Origin: Treponema rectale
Lineage (GTDB): Bacteria > Spirochaetota > Spirochaetia > Treponematales > Treponemataceae
DNA: 64,000 bases
Assembly (NCBI RefSeq): GCF_014202035.1
Contig: NZ_JACHFR010000002.1
Coordinates: forward strand, 62,001-126,000
Direction: 5' to 3'
The position numbers and the translations under genes were made by a program. Shown here piece by piece: positions 17,884 through 27,019 of this stretch; position 1 is the stretch's first letter; the number at the start of each line of letters is the position of its first letter. The notes beneath the pieces are model-generated. The model saw only the letters and a program-made list of their open reading frames with translations. It ran no database searches and was not told where the DNA came from.

Positions 17884-19488
17884 ATGAGTAAATATATTCT
17901 TGTAACCAGTGGTGTTTGTTCCAGTTTAGGAAAAGGTGTTGCTTCAAGTGCAATCGCAAGTCTTCTTGAATCCAGCGGATTAAAAGTTGCAATGATGAAA
18001 TGCGACCCGTATATAAATGTTGATGCCGGAAACATCAGTCCGTATCAGCACGGAGAAGTCTACGTAACAGAAGATGGAGCAGAAACAGATCTTGACCTTG
18101 GCAATTTCAGCCGTTTTACAAATATAAATCTTACAAATGAAAACTGTATTTCCATCGGAAAAGTTTACGAGAATGTTATCAGAAATGAACGTGCAGGCCG
18201 CTACAATGGACGTACAGTTCAGGTTATTCCTCACATTACAGACGAAATCAAACGCTGCATCCGTCACCTCGGTACAACAAGCGGTGCTGATGTAGTAATT
18301 GTAGAAATCGGTGGAACCGTAGGTGATATAGAAGCAGTACCTTATCTTGAAGCAAGCCGCCAGTTTGCCAGAGAAATGGGTAAAGAAAATGTAGTTTCAA
18401 TACACCTGACTCTTATTCCTGTTATTACAGGCGGAGAACTTAAATCAAAGCCTACTCAAAACTCCGTAAAACAGCTGCAGCAGGTTGGTATCCAGCCGGA
18501 CATTCTTATCTGCCGCTGTGAAGCTCCGGTAGAAGAATCCCTTAAGAAAAAAATAGGTCTTTTCTGTAACGTATCCGCAGAATCTGTATTTGTATCTCCT
18601 GACGTTGAAAAATCTATTTATGAACTGCCTGTAATTTTCCATGAACAGAACCTTGATTCAAAAATTCTTAATAAGCTTAAAATAATGAACCGTACTACAG
18701 ACGTGCATCAGTGGACAGATTTCTTAAACAAGCTTAATCATCCTGAATCAAAAGTTACGATTGCTCTCGTCGGAAAAAAAGACTACCTGGACAACTGCTA
18801 TAAATCCGTTCAGGAATCCCTGTTCCATGCTTCAGTAACCGGAAATAATGCTGAACTGACAATTAAAAAAATAGATGCAGAAACCCTCGAAAAAACAAAT
18901 GACATTGATTCTTTCTTTAAAGATACAGACGGAATCGTAATTCCCGGCAGTTACGGCCAGAGAGGGTTCCTTGGTCTCTTAAAAGCTGTTACCTATGCCA
19001 GAGAAAACAAAATTCCTTATCTTGGAATTGATCTTGGAATGCAGCTTATGGCTATCGAGACAGCCCGTAATCTTTGCAACTGGGAAGATGCAGATACTAC
19101 AGAATTTATATCAAATTCAACCCACCCTGTTATAAGCCTTCCGGAAGAACAGCAGGGACCGTCTGACGGCGTTATGAAACTCGGTTCTTCATCAGTTAAA
19201 ATAGTAGAAGACTCAAAGCTCTTTTCTATTTACAATTCCAGCCTCATAACAGAACGGCACCGCTCAAAGTACGCTTTTGACCGTCACTATACTAAAGATA
19301 TGAATGACAAAGGACTTTATATTTCTGCAATGTCTGCTTCCGATAACCAGACAGAAGCTTTTGAATGGCAGAATCATCCCTGGGGAATTGGAGTTCAGTA
19401 TCATCCGGAATTCATCAGTAAACCGGCTAAACCGCATCCTCTGTTCAATTCATTCATTCTTGCTGCAATAAACTGCAATAAAAAATAA
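17884..19488 (+). CDS. pyrG: CTP synthase with a degenerate glutaminase domain
   Basis: 534 residues. The synthetase domain is intact: SSLGKGVASS, CDPYINVDAGNISPYQHGEV, GGTVGDIEAVPYLEA and SKPTQNSVKQL. It makes CTP from UTP, ATP and an amino donor. The C-terminal glutamine amidotransferase domain is altered. The nucleophile motif GxCLGMQ reads GIDLGMQ (Asp383, GAT at 19030-19032) and the oxyanion motif PGGFG reads PGSYG, although YHPEF of the triad remains. I infer that it cannot hydrolyse glutamine and uses ammonia. Start ATG 17884 (MSKYILV) matches family starts; ATG 17875 overlaps the -10 box. lptC starts on its stop codon. Confidence 0.93.
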   Translation: MSKYILVTSGVCSSLGKGVASSAIASLLESSGLKVAMMKCDPYINVDAGNISPYQHGEVYVTEDGAETDLDLGNFSRFTNINLTNENCISIGKVYENVIRNERAGRYNGRTVQVIPHITDEIKRCIRHLGTTSGADVVIVEIGGTVGDIEAVPYLEASRQFAREMGKENVVSIHLTLIPVITGGELKSKPTQNSVKQLQQVGIQPDILICRCEAPVEESLKKKIGLFCNVSAESVFVSPDVEKSIYELPVIFHEQNLDSKILNKLKIMNRTTDVHQWTDFLNKLNHPESKVTIALVGKKDYLDNCYKSVQESLFHASVTGNNAELTIKKIDAETLEKTNDIDSFFKDTDGIVIPGSYGQRGFLGLLKAVTYARENKIPYLGIDLGMQLMAIETARNLCNWEDADTTEFISNSTHPVISLPEEQQGPSDGVMKLGSSSVKIVEDSKLFSIYNSSLITERHRSKYAFDRHYTKDMNDKGLYISAMSASDNQTEAFEWQNHPWGIGVQYHPEFISKPAKPHPLFNSFILAAINCNKK

Positions 19489-20060
19489 TGAAACTTTCCG
19501 CAGCCCTGATAACTATGACAGCAGTTTTCTCATTCTCCTGTTCTCTGGACTACGGAAAAGAAGTTTTTGTTAAAGATAAAATCCCGGAATTTATTTTTAT
19601 AAATTCCAGTTTTGCCAGATACGAAAACAATAAAAAAACCGCTGAACTTTCTGCTGACAGGCTTGAGCAATATAAAAGTGACAATGCCTCCTTTGCAAGC
19701 AATACTACGTTCACAACCTGGAGTCAGGACGGAACAGTTCAGACCGAAGGCAAATGCGGGCTGTTAGGAATGGATACAAAAAATGAAATATACTCACTTT
19801 TCAACGATATTGAAATAAAAAACTCAGATCCAAAGCTTGAAATTAATGCACAAAATCTTAAATGGAATGCAAAAACAGAACAGCTGGCCTCAGGAAAATC
19901 CGATACAGTCCGTATTTTTAAAAATGATGTAGAGGTTAGCGGCAAAGGGTTTTCCGCAAGTTCCATTACAAATGCCTTTAAGTTTGAGTCAGAAACTGAA
20001 GGAACTATAATTCAGCAGGATTCAACGGAAAATGCAGCAGAGGAAGGAGCTGAACAATGA
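19488..20060 (+). CDS. lptC: LptC-like periplasmic lipoprotein
   Basis: 190 residues with an N-terminal hydrophobic segment ending FSFSC (Cys18), a loose spirochaetal lipobox. The body is LptC/OstA-like: ELSADRLEQYKSDNASFASN, then VQTEGKCGLLGMDTKNEIY and LEINAQNLKWNAKTEQLAS, the repeating beta-strand pattern of the jellyroll that hands lipid from the LptBFG transporter to LptA. Its ATG shares one base with the pyrG stop, and lptA overlaps its 3' end. Sequence similarity within this family is low, so the call leans on gene order (lptC-lptA-lptB). Confidence 0.75.
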   Translation: MKLSAALITMTAVFSFSCSLDYGKEVFVKDKIPEFIFINSSFARYENNKKTAELSADRLEQYKSDNASFASNTTFTTWSQDGTVQTEGKCGLLGMDTKNEIYSLFNDIEIKNSDPKLEINAQNLKWNAKTEQLASGKSDTVRIFKNDVEVSGKGFSASSITNAFKFESETEGTIIQQDSTENAAEEGAEQ

Positions 20061-20764
20061 ATTCGTTTAAGAAATACATCCTTTCATATCTCCTGGTACT
20101 GCTTTTTATTTTAACCTCTGCATATTCAGAAAAAATTACTTTTTCCGCATCCTCCATGAGCGGAACCGCAGGAGATTCAAACGGAAAAACCGTACTGTCA
20201 GGAAATGCCCATATCCTGACAGAAACTATGGAAATTTCTGCAGATCAAATCGAATTAAGCGGCAAGGATTACAGAATAATCTCTGCCTCCGGAAATATAA
20301 GCGGCAAAAATCTTGAAACAAAAATGACCTTTACCTGCCAGTCCATGAGTTATGACCGGGAAACAAAAGTTGCCCTTCTGGAAAATGCCGTTCATCTTGT
20401 TGATACAGAAAATGACGTTACGGCAGATGCAGAAATCATTGAATACAGTCAGAATTCAAATGTCGCTGTCATGCAAATTCAGGTAAACCTTACACAAAAA
20501 GATAATAAATGTACTGCAGCACATGCTATTTACCGCAAAAATGAACAGATGCTGGAAATGAGCGGCAACCCAAATATAACACAGGGAACTGATACTTTCC
20601 GTGCTCAAAACATTACTCTAAATCTTGAAACACAGGAAATAACCCTTGACGGCCGCGTTAAAGGTTCGGTTACCACAACTCCAAAAGAAGAAAAGAGTCC
20701 GTCAGAGCCGGTTCAAACAGAACCACCTGCAGCTGAAGGATCAAAGGAGCCCGAAAATGAATGA
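20057..20764 (+). CDS. lptA: LptA/OstA-like periplasmic lipid-transport protein
   Basis: 235 residues. Signal peptide (KKYILSYLLVLLFILTSAYS), then the OstA repeat fold: SGNAHILTETMEISADQIEL, MTFTCQSMSYDRETKVALLE, VTADAEIIEYSQNSNVAVMQ and TFRAQNITLNLETQEITLDG. In diderms LptA bridges inner and outer membranes for lipopolysaccharide transport. Many treponemes lack conventional LPS, so the cargo here may be another glycolipid (inference). The C-terminal 25 residues are Pro/Glu/Ser-rich. It overlaps lptC by 4 bp and lptB by 8 bp. Confidence 0.78.
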   Translation: MNSFKKYILSYLLVLLFILTSAYSEKITFSASSMSGTAGDSNGKTVLSGNAHILTETMEISADQIELSGKDYRIISASGNISGKNLETKMTFTCQSMSYDRETKVALLENAVHLVDTENDVTADAEIIEYSQNSNVAVMQIQVNLTQKDNKCTAAHAIYRKNEQMLEMSGNPNITQGTDTFRAQNITLNLETQEITLDGRVKGSVTTTPKEEKSPSEPVQTEPPAAEGSKEPENE

Positions 20765-21533
20765 AAACACGGCAGTTGATTTTACACAAGAAACAAATAT
20801 ACAGTCATCAGATATACTCAGAATTACCTCCCTGTACAAATCTTTTGGTCGTAAAAAGGTTGTACGAGGAATAGACTTTTCAATGAAAACCGGTGAAGTA
20901 GTTGGTCTTCTCGGACCAAATGGAGCCGGAAAAACAACCAGCTTCTACATGATTGTAGGATTTTATAAGCCTACTTCTGGTGATATTTTTTTAAATGACA
21001 AATGTATAACAAAACTTCCAATGTACAAACGTGCCAAACTGGGTATTTCGTATCTCCCTCAGGAAGCCTCAGTTTTCAGAAAATTAACTGTAGAAGAAAA
21101 CATCTGGTCAATTTTGGAAAGAAGAAAAGATCTGTCTAAAATTGAAAAAAAACAGAAACTGGACCAGCTTATCGAAGAATTTGCAATCGGAAGAATACGC
21201 AAACAGCTGGCTTTTACACTTTCCGGAGGGGAACGTCGTCGCACAGAAATAGCCCGTTCCCTTGCAATTGAACCAAAATTCCTTCTTCTAGATGAACCAT
21301 TTGCAGGAATCGATCCAATCGCTGTAGCTGATATCAAAAGTATTATAAAACTCCTGGCAAAACAGAACATTGGGGTTTTAATCACCGATCACAATGTCAG
21401 AGATACTCTTGAAATAACAGATCGTGGAATTATAATTTCAAACGGTCAGATTATTACACAAGGTAACAAAGAACAGATTCTTCAATCTCCAGAAGCTCGT
21501 GAAATCTATTTAGGCAAAGATTTCAGTATGTAA
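20757..21533 (+). CDS. lptB: LptB ABC-transporter ATPase
   Basis: 258 residues with Walker A GPNGAGKTT, the signature LSGGERRR, Walker B FLLLDEPFAG and the switch His in ITDHNVRDTLE, all typical of LptB. It powers extraction of glycolipid from the inner membrane into the LptC-LptA bridge. Start ATG 20757 has AAAGGAG 8 nt upstream and overlaps the end of lptA. The cognate LptF/LptG permeases are not next to it. It is the last gene of the pyrG-lptCAB run. Confidence 0.9.
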   Translation: MNENTAVDFTQETNIQSSDILRITSLYKSFGRKKVVRGIDFSMKTGEVVGLLGPNGAGKTTSFYMIVGFYKPTSGDIFLNDKCITKLPMYKRAKLGISYLPQEASVFRKLTVEENIWSILERRKDLSKIEKKQKLDQLIEEFAIGRIRKQLAFTLSGGERRRTEIARSLAIEPKFLLLDEPFAGIDPIAVADIKSIIKLLAKQNIGVLITDHNVRDTLEITDRGIIISNGQIITQGNKEQILQSPEAREIYLGKDFSM

Positions 21534-21570
21534 AGTTTAATCCTAAACTTTTTAAATCCAGACAAAAAAA

Positions 21571-21598
21571 AACGCCGCCCTTTCATATGAAGAGCGGC
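21571..21598 (-). terminator. Terminator of the ribosomal super-operon
   Basis: On the minus strand GCCGCTCTT and its complement GGGCGGC enclose the palindrome TTCATATGAA and are followed by a run of nine T. It lies just past the stop of the small zinc-ribbon gene and also blocks read-through toward lptB. Confidence 0.85.
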
Positions 21599-21617
21599 TT
21601 ATGTCTACATGGTAGAC

Positions 21618-21860
21618 TTATGCTTCAGCAGATGTTTCTTCTGCAGCTGGTGCAGCAGGAGCAGCTTTCTTAGCAAGCTTAGCATCTTTCTGTGCCTTGT
21701 TCTTTAAGTTTGCTTTACAGAACTTACAGATTTTTACTTTTTTCCCGTCGATTTCCTGATCATAAAGAACTTTAACCTGTGCAGTACCGCAAACAGGACA
21801 TACTCCACGACCATGATTCGGCTCATTTCTGATTCCAGTTCCACGATGTGATTTAGACAT
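21618..21860 (-). CDS. Small zinc-ribbon protein at the end of the alpha operon
   Basis: 80 residues: a basic N-terminus, a CPVC/CKFC four-cysteine zinc ribbon about 25 residues apart, and a Lys/Ala-rich tail. Size, basic charge and position directly after rplQ suggest a ribosome-associated or translation-linked protein, but I do not recognise a defined function. It starts 3 nt after the rplQ stop and is the last gene before the terminator, so it is expressed with the ribosomal proteins. Confidence 0.7.
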   Translation of the reverse strand: MSKSHRGTGIRNEPNHGRGVCPVCGTAQVKVLYDQEIDGKKVKICKFCKANLKNKAQKDAKLAKKAAPAAPAAEETSAEA

Positions 21861-21863
21861 AGT

Positions 21864-22277
21864 TTACTCCTTATCTGTAGACTTCTTTTCTTTAGAATCT
21901 GCTGATTCAGGTTCTGGAAGTTTATAGTCTACCAATTCAAGAATTACAACGTCTGCAGCATCACCCTGACGGAAACCCATTTTAAGAATGCGTGTATAAC
22001 CGCCATTGCGATCCTTCATACGTGGACCAAGCTCCTTAAACAATTTATTGAGGATTTTTTCATCTGCAATAAATTTAGCAGCTTCTCTTCTGTTATGTAC
22101 ACTGTCAACTTTGGCACGTGTAATTAATTTTTCAGCAGCCTTGCGTACTTCAAGAGCCTTCGATTTAGTTGTAGTAACACGTTCGTATCTAAACAATGAA
22201 GTTACCATATTGCGTGTCATAGCACGACGATGGGCTGTTGTACGTGAAAGCGGATTAAATCCATTCATGTGGTTCAT
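21864..22277 (-). CDS. rplQ: Ribosomal protein L17
   Basis: 137 residues; [18 protein letters not shown], the [17 protein letters not shown] helix and the C-terminal [14 protein letters not shown] are diagnostic of L17, a large-subunit protein near the tunnel exit. The ATG overlaps the end of rpoA by 4 bp. The acidic/Lys tail of about 15 residues is longer than in E. coli. Confidence 0.95.
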   Translation of the reverse strand: MNHMNGFNPLSRTTAHRRAMTRNMVTSLFRYERVTTTKSKALEVRKAAEKLITRAKVDSVHNRREAAKFIADEKILNKLFKELGPRMKDRNGGYTRILKMGFRQGDAADVVILELVDYKLPEPESADSKEKKSTDKE

Positions 22278-23320
22278 TCGTTCTCATCCTTCTGATTATG
22301 GAAGTCAGTATCCTTAAGATGGCTATAGTCAGTCATTCCTAAAGTTAATCCGTGTTCTTCAAGCTTAGCCTTGATTTCTTCAAGACTCTTCTTTCCAAAG
22401 TTACGGGTCTTAGTTATATCATCTTCCGTTTTCTTAGTTAATTCACCAATAGTGTGAATATTTGCATTCTTAAGACAATTTGAACTGCGTACAGAAAGCT
22501 CAAGTTCTTCTACAGATGTATTGAGCAACTTACGAATTTTCTCATCACCTTCATCAAGTTCTTCAGTTGTAGAATACTCACTTTCGTTGAAGTTAACGAA
22601 AATTGCAAAGTAATCTTTTGCAATCTTAGCAGCTTCAGCAAGAGCATCCTCTGGGCTAATAGAACCATCAGTCCAAATCTCAAGAATAAGTTTATCGTAG
22701 TCGTTACGCTGCCCTACGCGACAAGGTTCAATAGAATACTTAACCTTTGGCACAGGTGTAAATATACAGTCCATTGCAATTGTACCAACAATTTCAATGT
22801 AATGTTCATTTACTTCAGCAGGAACATATCCACGACCCAAGTCAACCTGAATTTCAATTTCAAGGTTTGCACCTTCCATCATGGTAAAGATTTCCATACC
22901 TTTAGTCATGATTTCAAGCTGACCTTCTTTTTCGAAGTCGTCGCTTTTTACTGTTCCAGGTCCTTTGAATTCATAAAGGATAGTATCCTGCTCAAGATCA
23001 CCAGGCAGACGCAAACGAATCTGTTTTAAGCTATTCAACACTTCCAAAGTGTCTTCAGAAACATTAGGAATGTTTTCAAATTCACTTGAAATAACATGAG
23101 GTACACCATCAACATCATAAGATGTAATTCTAACAGAAGAAATTGCATATCCCTGAATTGATGAAAGAAGAACACGACGGAGTGTATTTCCGACAGTTGT
23201 TCCAAATCCAGGTTCAAAAGGATAAGCAGTAAACTTACCGTAGTTAGGATTAGTCTCAAGATGCTCAAATGTAATGCCCTTTGGCTTCTTAAAGCCTTTA
23301 AGCAGATTTTTGCGAGCCAT
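22274..23320 (-). CDS. rpoA: RNA polymerase alpha subunit
   Basis: 348 residues. The N-terminal assembly domain ([25 protein letters not shown]) is followed by the C-terminal DNA-binding domain ([23 protein letters not shown]...[13 protein letters not shown]), giving normal length and both domains intact. An acidic linker lies between them. Its position between rpsD and rplQ is the standard alpha-operon arrangement. Confidence 0.97.
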   Translation of the reverse strand: MARKNLLKGFKKPKGITFEHLETNPNYGKFTAYPFEPGFGTTVGNTLRRVLLSSIQGYAISSVRITSYDVDGVPHVISSEFENIPNVSEDTLEVLNSLKQIRLRLPGDLEQDTILYEFKGPGTVKSDDFEKEGQLEIMTKGMEIFTMMEGANLEIEIQVDLGRGYVPAEVNEHYIEIVGTIAMDCIFTPVPKVKYSIEPCRVGQRNDYDKLILEIWTDGSISPEDALAEAAKIAKDYFAIFVNFNESEYSTTEELDEGDEKIRKLLNTSVEELELSVRSSNCLKNANIHTIGELTKKTEDDITKTRNFGKKSLEEIKAKLEEHGLTLGMTDYSHLKDTDFHNQKDENE

Positions 23321-23332
23321 CTGAACTCCTTA

Positions 23333-23968
23333 TTATTTAGAATAGAGCTCGACTACGAGCTGTTCTTTAACACCAACGAGATCCGTAACTTCTTCGCGTC
23401 TTGGATACTGCACAAAAGTTCCTTTTACTGCATCTACGTCAACAGTTACCCATGAAGCAACACCAGACTTAGAAACTTCTTTCAGACCATCCTGAATAAT
23501 TGCAAGTTTCTTGCTGTTTTCTTTTACTTCAATTACATCACCAGGTTTTACCTGATAACTAGGAATGTTAACAATGCGTCCGTTTACAAGAACATGGCGA
23601 TGAAGTACAACCTGACGAGCCTGGTTTCTACAAGCTGCAAAATGCATTCTGTAAACAATGTTGTCAAGACGACTTTCAAGCAAGCGAACAAGGTTCTCAC
23701 CTGTTACACCTGGCATGCGAAGAGCATGTTCAAATGTAAGATGGAACTGTTTTTCCTGCATACCATAAATTCTCTTAATCTTCTGCTTTTCACGAAGCTG
23801 AAGACCGTATTCACTTCTCTTACCAGTTCTAGCTTTAGGATCTTTTCCTGGAGCTGCACGCTTCTTGTTAATAGGACATTTATCGCTCTTACAACGATCA
23901 CCTTTAAGACACAGCTTTGTACCTTCTGTTCTACAAAGTCTGCATACTGGTCCTGTATATCTTGCCAT
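23333..23968 (-). CDS. rpsD: Ribosomal protein S4 (zinc-binding type)
   Basis: 211 residues. The N-terminus carries a zinc-type cysteine set (CRLC at 9-12, then two more Cys near 26 and 31). The S4 RNA-binding domain LESRLDNIVYRMHFA...HVLVNGRIVNIPSYQVKPGD follows. S4 is a primary 16S binder and nucleates small-subunit assembly. Confidence 0.96.
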   Translation of the reverse strand: MARYTGPVCRLCRTEGTKLCLKGDRCKSDKCPINKKRAAPGKDPKARTGKRSEYGLQLREKQKIKRIYGMQEKQFHLTFEHALRMPGVTGENLVRLLESRLDNIVYRMHFAACRNQARQVVLHRHVLVNGRIVNIPSYQVKPGDVIEVKENSKKLAIIQDGLKEVSKSGVASWVTVDVDAVKGTFVQYPRREEVTDLVGVKEQLVVELYSK

Positions 23969-23983
23969 ATCTGTCTATTCTCC

Positions 23984-24364
23984 TTACATGCGGCGTGTTT
24001 TGCGTGGGCGACATCCGTTGTGTGGAATAGGAGTAATATCTGAAATAGACTTTACTTTCAATCCCAATGTTCCCAGTACGCGAATAGCATTTTCACGACC
24101 CATACCAGGACCCTTTACAAACACGTGTACTTCACGCAATCCGTAGCTAGCTGCACGCTGTACTGCTGTTTCAGCTACAGACTGAGCTGCAAACGGTGTA
24201 GATTTTTTTGCACCACGGAATCCAAGTCCGCCTGAAGAAGCCCAAGCGATTGCATTTCCCTTGATATCTGTGATTGTTACAATAGTGTTATTGAAAGTAG
24301 CCTGAATATAAACGTTACCTTCGTAAACACTCTTCTTCTCTTTTCTCTTTTTTACGGTTGCCAT
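23984..24364 (-). CDS. rpsK: Ribosomal protein S11
   Basis: 126 residues; [34 protein letters not shown] and the C-terminal [13 protein letters not shown] are the S11 signatures. S11 lies in the platform of the 30S subunit near the Shine-Dalgarno helix. Standard place between rpsM and rpsD. Confidence 0.97.
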   Translation of the reverse strand: MATVKKRKEKKSVYEGNVYIQATFNNTIVTITDIKGNAIAWASSGGLGFRGAKKSTPFAAQSVAETAVQRAASYGLREVHVFVKGPGMGRENAIRVLGTLGLKVKSISDITPIPHNGCRPRKTRRM

Positions 24365-24378
24365 TCTAATCCTCCGCC

Positions 24379-24747
24379 TTATGCCTTCTTCTTGTTAGCA
24401 ACGGTCTTCTTCTTACCCTTGCGTGTACGAGAATTAGTTCTTGTCCTCTGTCCACGAACAGGAAGACCTTTTCTGTGGCGTAATCCTCTATAGCTACCAA
24501 TATCGATAAGACGTTTAATGTTAAGACCGATTTCTGAGCGAAGACGTCCTTCTGTCTTATACTCTTCATCGATAGTCTTACGAAGCTTATTCAAATCATC
24601 TTCTGAGAGATCATTGATCAAAACATCAGGATTTACCTGTGTTTTCTCGCAGATAGTATTTGCTGCTGAACGGCCAATACCGTAAATATATGTTAACGCA
24701 ATGTTAACATGCTTATTAGGAAGATCAACTCCCGCAATTCGAGCCAT
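24379..24747 (-). CDS. rpsM: Ribosomal protein S13
   Basis: 122 residues; [20 protein letters not shown], the helix-two-turn-helix region, and [17 protein letters not shown] with a Lys-rich tail identify S13, which contacts the 50S subunit at the head. GAGGAG eight bases upstream of the ATG overlaps the end of rpmJ. Confidence 0.97.
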   Translation of the reverse strand: MARIAGVDLPNKHVNIALTYIYGIGRSAANTICEKTQVNPDVLINDLSEDDLNKLRKTIDEEYKTEGRLRSEIGLNIKRLIDIGSYRGLRHRKGLPVRGQRTRTNSRTRKGKKKTVANKKKA

Positions 24748-24757
24748 GAATTACTCC

Positions 24758-24871
24758 TCAACCCTGTCTCTGCTTATGTTTAGGATTAGTACAGATAATG
24801 CGGACAACGCCGTTTCTCCTAATAACCTTACACTTATCGCAGATGGGCTTTACGCTGGTTCGTACTTTCAT
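24758..24871 (-). CDS. rpmJ: Ribosomal protein L36
   Basis: A 37-residue gene: [14 protein letters not shown], then [20 protein letters not shown]. The C-x2-C...C-x4-H set shows the zinc-binding form. AGGGGAC precedes the ATG. It lies between secY and rpsM; infA and map, present here in many bacteria, are absent. Confidence 0.95.
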   Translation of the reverse strand: MKVRTSVKPICDKCKVIRRNGVVRIICTNPKHKQRQG

Positions 24872-24941
24872 AAAAGTCCCCTTAGAAATAATGTTACAAT
24901 CATCGAGTCATGGCAATTCGCTATGAATTACAACCCAATGA

Positions 24942-24963
24942 GCCACATATAAAAATATGTGGC
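24942..24963. other. Perfect stem-loop between secY and rpmJ
   Basis: GCCACATAT-AAAA-ATATGTGGC, a 9-bp perfect stem in the 143-bp gap between secY and rpmJ. There is no T run on the minus strand, so it could be a processing or attenuation site. A TTGCCA sequence nearer rpmJ may belong to an internal promoter. Confidence 0.5.
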
Positions 24964-25014
24964 AATCAATATAACATAATTCTTGTTTTTTATTCTAGTC
25001 CTAAAACCTTTTTT

Positions 25015-26349
25015 TTAGAGATTTCTGGACTTTAATCCCTTCTTTGTAAGACCATCATGGTGATGCATCTTAAGAAGAGCTTCAACCTGTGCCATCGTAT
25101 CGATATCAACACCAACAAGAATCAGAAGCGAAGTTCCACCCATCAACATAGAAATTGATGCAGGGAAACCAAATGCAATCTGAATCAAAGTAGGTATCAA
25201 AGCAATAAATGCAAGATACAAAGATCCAGGAAGAATCAGACGGTTTAACACCTTCTGAAGATAACTTTCAGTCTTGTCCGTACGGATTCCGGGAATCGAA
25301 CCGCCGTTTTCACGAATATTCTTTGCGATTTCAGTAGGGTTCAGGGTTACCTGAGTGTAGAAGTATGCAAAGAAAATAATCAGCAAGACTTCAATTACAT
25401 TATACCAAACTCCCATCGGATTCAGTTTTGCAGCCAGCCAGTTAAGCCATCCGGCTTTTTTCTGAAGACTAGTAGCAATCTGCAACGGGAATGTAAGAAA
25501 TGCTGATGCAAAAATAATTGGGATTACACCAGATGGATTAATTTTAAATGGAATATAAGTGCTCTGTCCACCATACATTTTACGTCCAACAACGCGTTTT
25601 GCATAATGTACAGGAATCTTACGTTCTCCAGACTGTTCAAAAACAACAAGACCGATAATAACAAGGAACAAACCAAGTGCAACGATTACGTACACAACGT
25701 TAAGTCCATCGTTTCTTACCATAGTTATAAGTTCCCAAACAGCTGAAGGAAGACGTGCCACAATACCTGCAAAAATCAACATGGAAATACCATTACCAAT
25801 TCCATGTGCAGTTATCTGATCGCCCATCCATACAGTAATCATAGAACCTGCTGTAACAGTAAGAATAGCCATCCAGTTACTATAATACTTAGTAACAGCA
25901 GCACCCTGTGTTGCAGCATTGATTGAGCTTACATAAGCTGTAATGGCAAGAGCCTGAATTATACATACAATTACAGTTCCGACTCTTGTCCACATCTGTA
26001 CACGACGCTGGCCACCTTCTTCCTGTGCAATTCTCTTAAGAGAAGGGAAAATTACCAGGGCAAGCTGAAGAATAATCTGTGTAGAAATGTATGGCATTAC
26101 ACCAAGCATAAACACAGAAAACTTTTCAAATGCTCCACCGGCAAAAAAATCCATATAGCTGGCGAATGCGCTTTCAGCCTTGTTGCTTTTAGCAAGATCG
26201 CTAAAATAGTCAACAAGAGCTGCGGCATTTAATCCAGGAATAGTTAAAACAGTTCCAAGACGGAAAACCGCCAAAATCAACAAAGTAAAGAGGATACGAT
26301 TGCGAATTTCCTTAACTTTGAACATGTTTACAACAGGATTGTTAGCCAT
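25015..26349 (-). CDS. secY: SecY protein translocase channel subunit
   Basis: 444 residues with ten hydrophobic segments; FKVKEIRNRILFTLLILAVF, GVMPYISTQIILQL, HGIGNGISMLIFAGI and QVTLNPTEIAKNIRENGGSIPGIR are SecY hallmarks. It forms the inner-membrane pore used by exported proteins and lipoproteins with SecE and SecG. Encoded 14 bp after rplO in the spc operon. Confidence 0.97.
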   Translation of the reverse strand: MANNPVVNMFKVKEIRNRILFTLLILAVFRLGTVLTIPGLNAAALVDYFSDLAKSNKAESAFASYMDFFAGGAFEKFSVFMLGVMPYISTQIILQLALVIFPSLKRIAQEEGGQRRVQMWTRVGTVIVCIIQALAITAYVSSINAATQGAAVTKYYSNWMAILTVTAGSMITVWMGDQITAHGIGNGISMLIFAGIVARLPSAVWELITMVRNDGLNVVYVIVALGLFLVIIGLVVFEQSGERKIPVHYAKRVVGRKMYGGQSTYIPFKINPSGVIPIIFASAFLTFPLQIATSLQKKAGWLNWLAAKLNPMGVWYNVIEVLLIIFFAYFYTQVTLNPTEIAKNIRENGGSIPGIRTDKTESYLQKVLNRLILPGSLYLAFIALIPTLIQIAFGFPASISMLMGGTSLLILVGVDIDTMAQVEALLKMHHHDGLTKKGLKSRNL

Positions 26350-26363
26350 TCGTCACACTCCGA

Positions 26364-26834
26364 TTATTTTGATTCTTCTTTTTTTGGAGTAACCAAAGAA
26401 ACTGTTCCACCAGCTTTTTCAATTTTAGCTTTAGCAGAAGCAGAAATCTTGTCTACAACAACATTAAGCTTCTTTGTAACTTCACCGTCACCAAGAACCT
26501 TTACGCCGTCCAAACATTTATTAAGAAGACCTTTCTTAACAAGAGATGCAACGTCAACTGTTTCACCATCTGCAAATTTTGCATTCAGTTCTGAAACGTT
26601 GAAGATAACATATTCCTTTCTAAATACGGCGTTAGAAAAACCGCGATGTGCAATACGACGATACAAAGGCATCTGACCGCCTTCAAATCCAACGTATGTT
26701 TTTCCGCCGGAACGTGACTGCTGACCTTTGTTTCCTTTTCCAGCCGTTGTACCACGACCTGAAGAAGAACCACGACCAACAATGCGCTTCTTTTTGTTAG
26801 CACCCTGTGGTGCTGATAAAGTAAAGTCTGACAT
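26364..26834 (-). CDS. rplO: Ribosomal protein L15
   Basis: 156 residues; the basic glycine-rich start (KKRIVGRGSSSGRGTTAGKG, QSRSGGKTYVGFEGGQMPLY) and the globular C-terminal domain with LGDGEVTKKLNVVVDKISASA are diagnostic. The ATG shares one base with the rpmD stop. The tail carries a few extra acidic/Lys residues. Confidence 0.96.
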   Translation of the reverse strand: MSDFTLSAPQGANKKKRIVGRGSSSGRGTTAGKGNKGQQSRSGGKTYVGFEGGQMPLYRRIAHRGFSNAVFRKEYVIFNVSELNAKFADGETVDVASLVKKGLLNKCLDGVKVLGDGEVTKKLNVVVDKISASAKAKIEKAGGTVSLVTPKKEESK

Positions 26835-27016
26835 CAGCCGATCTCCTCAACTTTTACTAAGTGAGAAACAGAAGCAACCATTCCTTTGATAGAATCATTT
26901 GCTTCATGTTCAACAACAGAATTCAATTTTTTAAGACCAAGGCTGCGAACAGTTGCTTTCTTTTCTGGTTTCTGACCAATGGTACTCTTTACAAGTGTAA
27001 TTCTTAATTTTGCCAT
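26834..27016 (-). CDS. rpmD: Ribosomal protein L30
   Basis: 60 residues: [20 protein letters not shown], then [17 protein letters not shown], the short bacterial L30. Overlaps rplO by one base and begins 3 nt after rpsE. Confidence 0.95.
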   Translation of the reverse strand: MAKLRITLVKSTIGQKPEKKATVRSLGLKKLNSVVEHEANDSIKGMVASVSHLVKVEEIG

Positions 27017-27019
27017 AAA

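Noticed and set aside
19021-19050. Frameshift or sequencing error explaining the missing PyrG Cys
   Set aside because: The frame is intact on both sides, Asp needs two substitutions, and the oxyanion motif is changed as well.
24942-24963. Rho-independent terminator splitting the spc operon
   Set aside because: The stem is perfect but lacks a T run on the minus strand, so I list it only as a stem-loop.
24872-25014. Missing infA or map gene between secY and rpmJ
   Set aside because: I looked for a short IF-1-like frame; none is present, only a stem-loop and possible promoter sequence.
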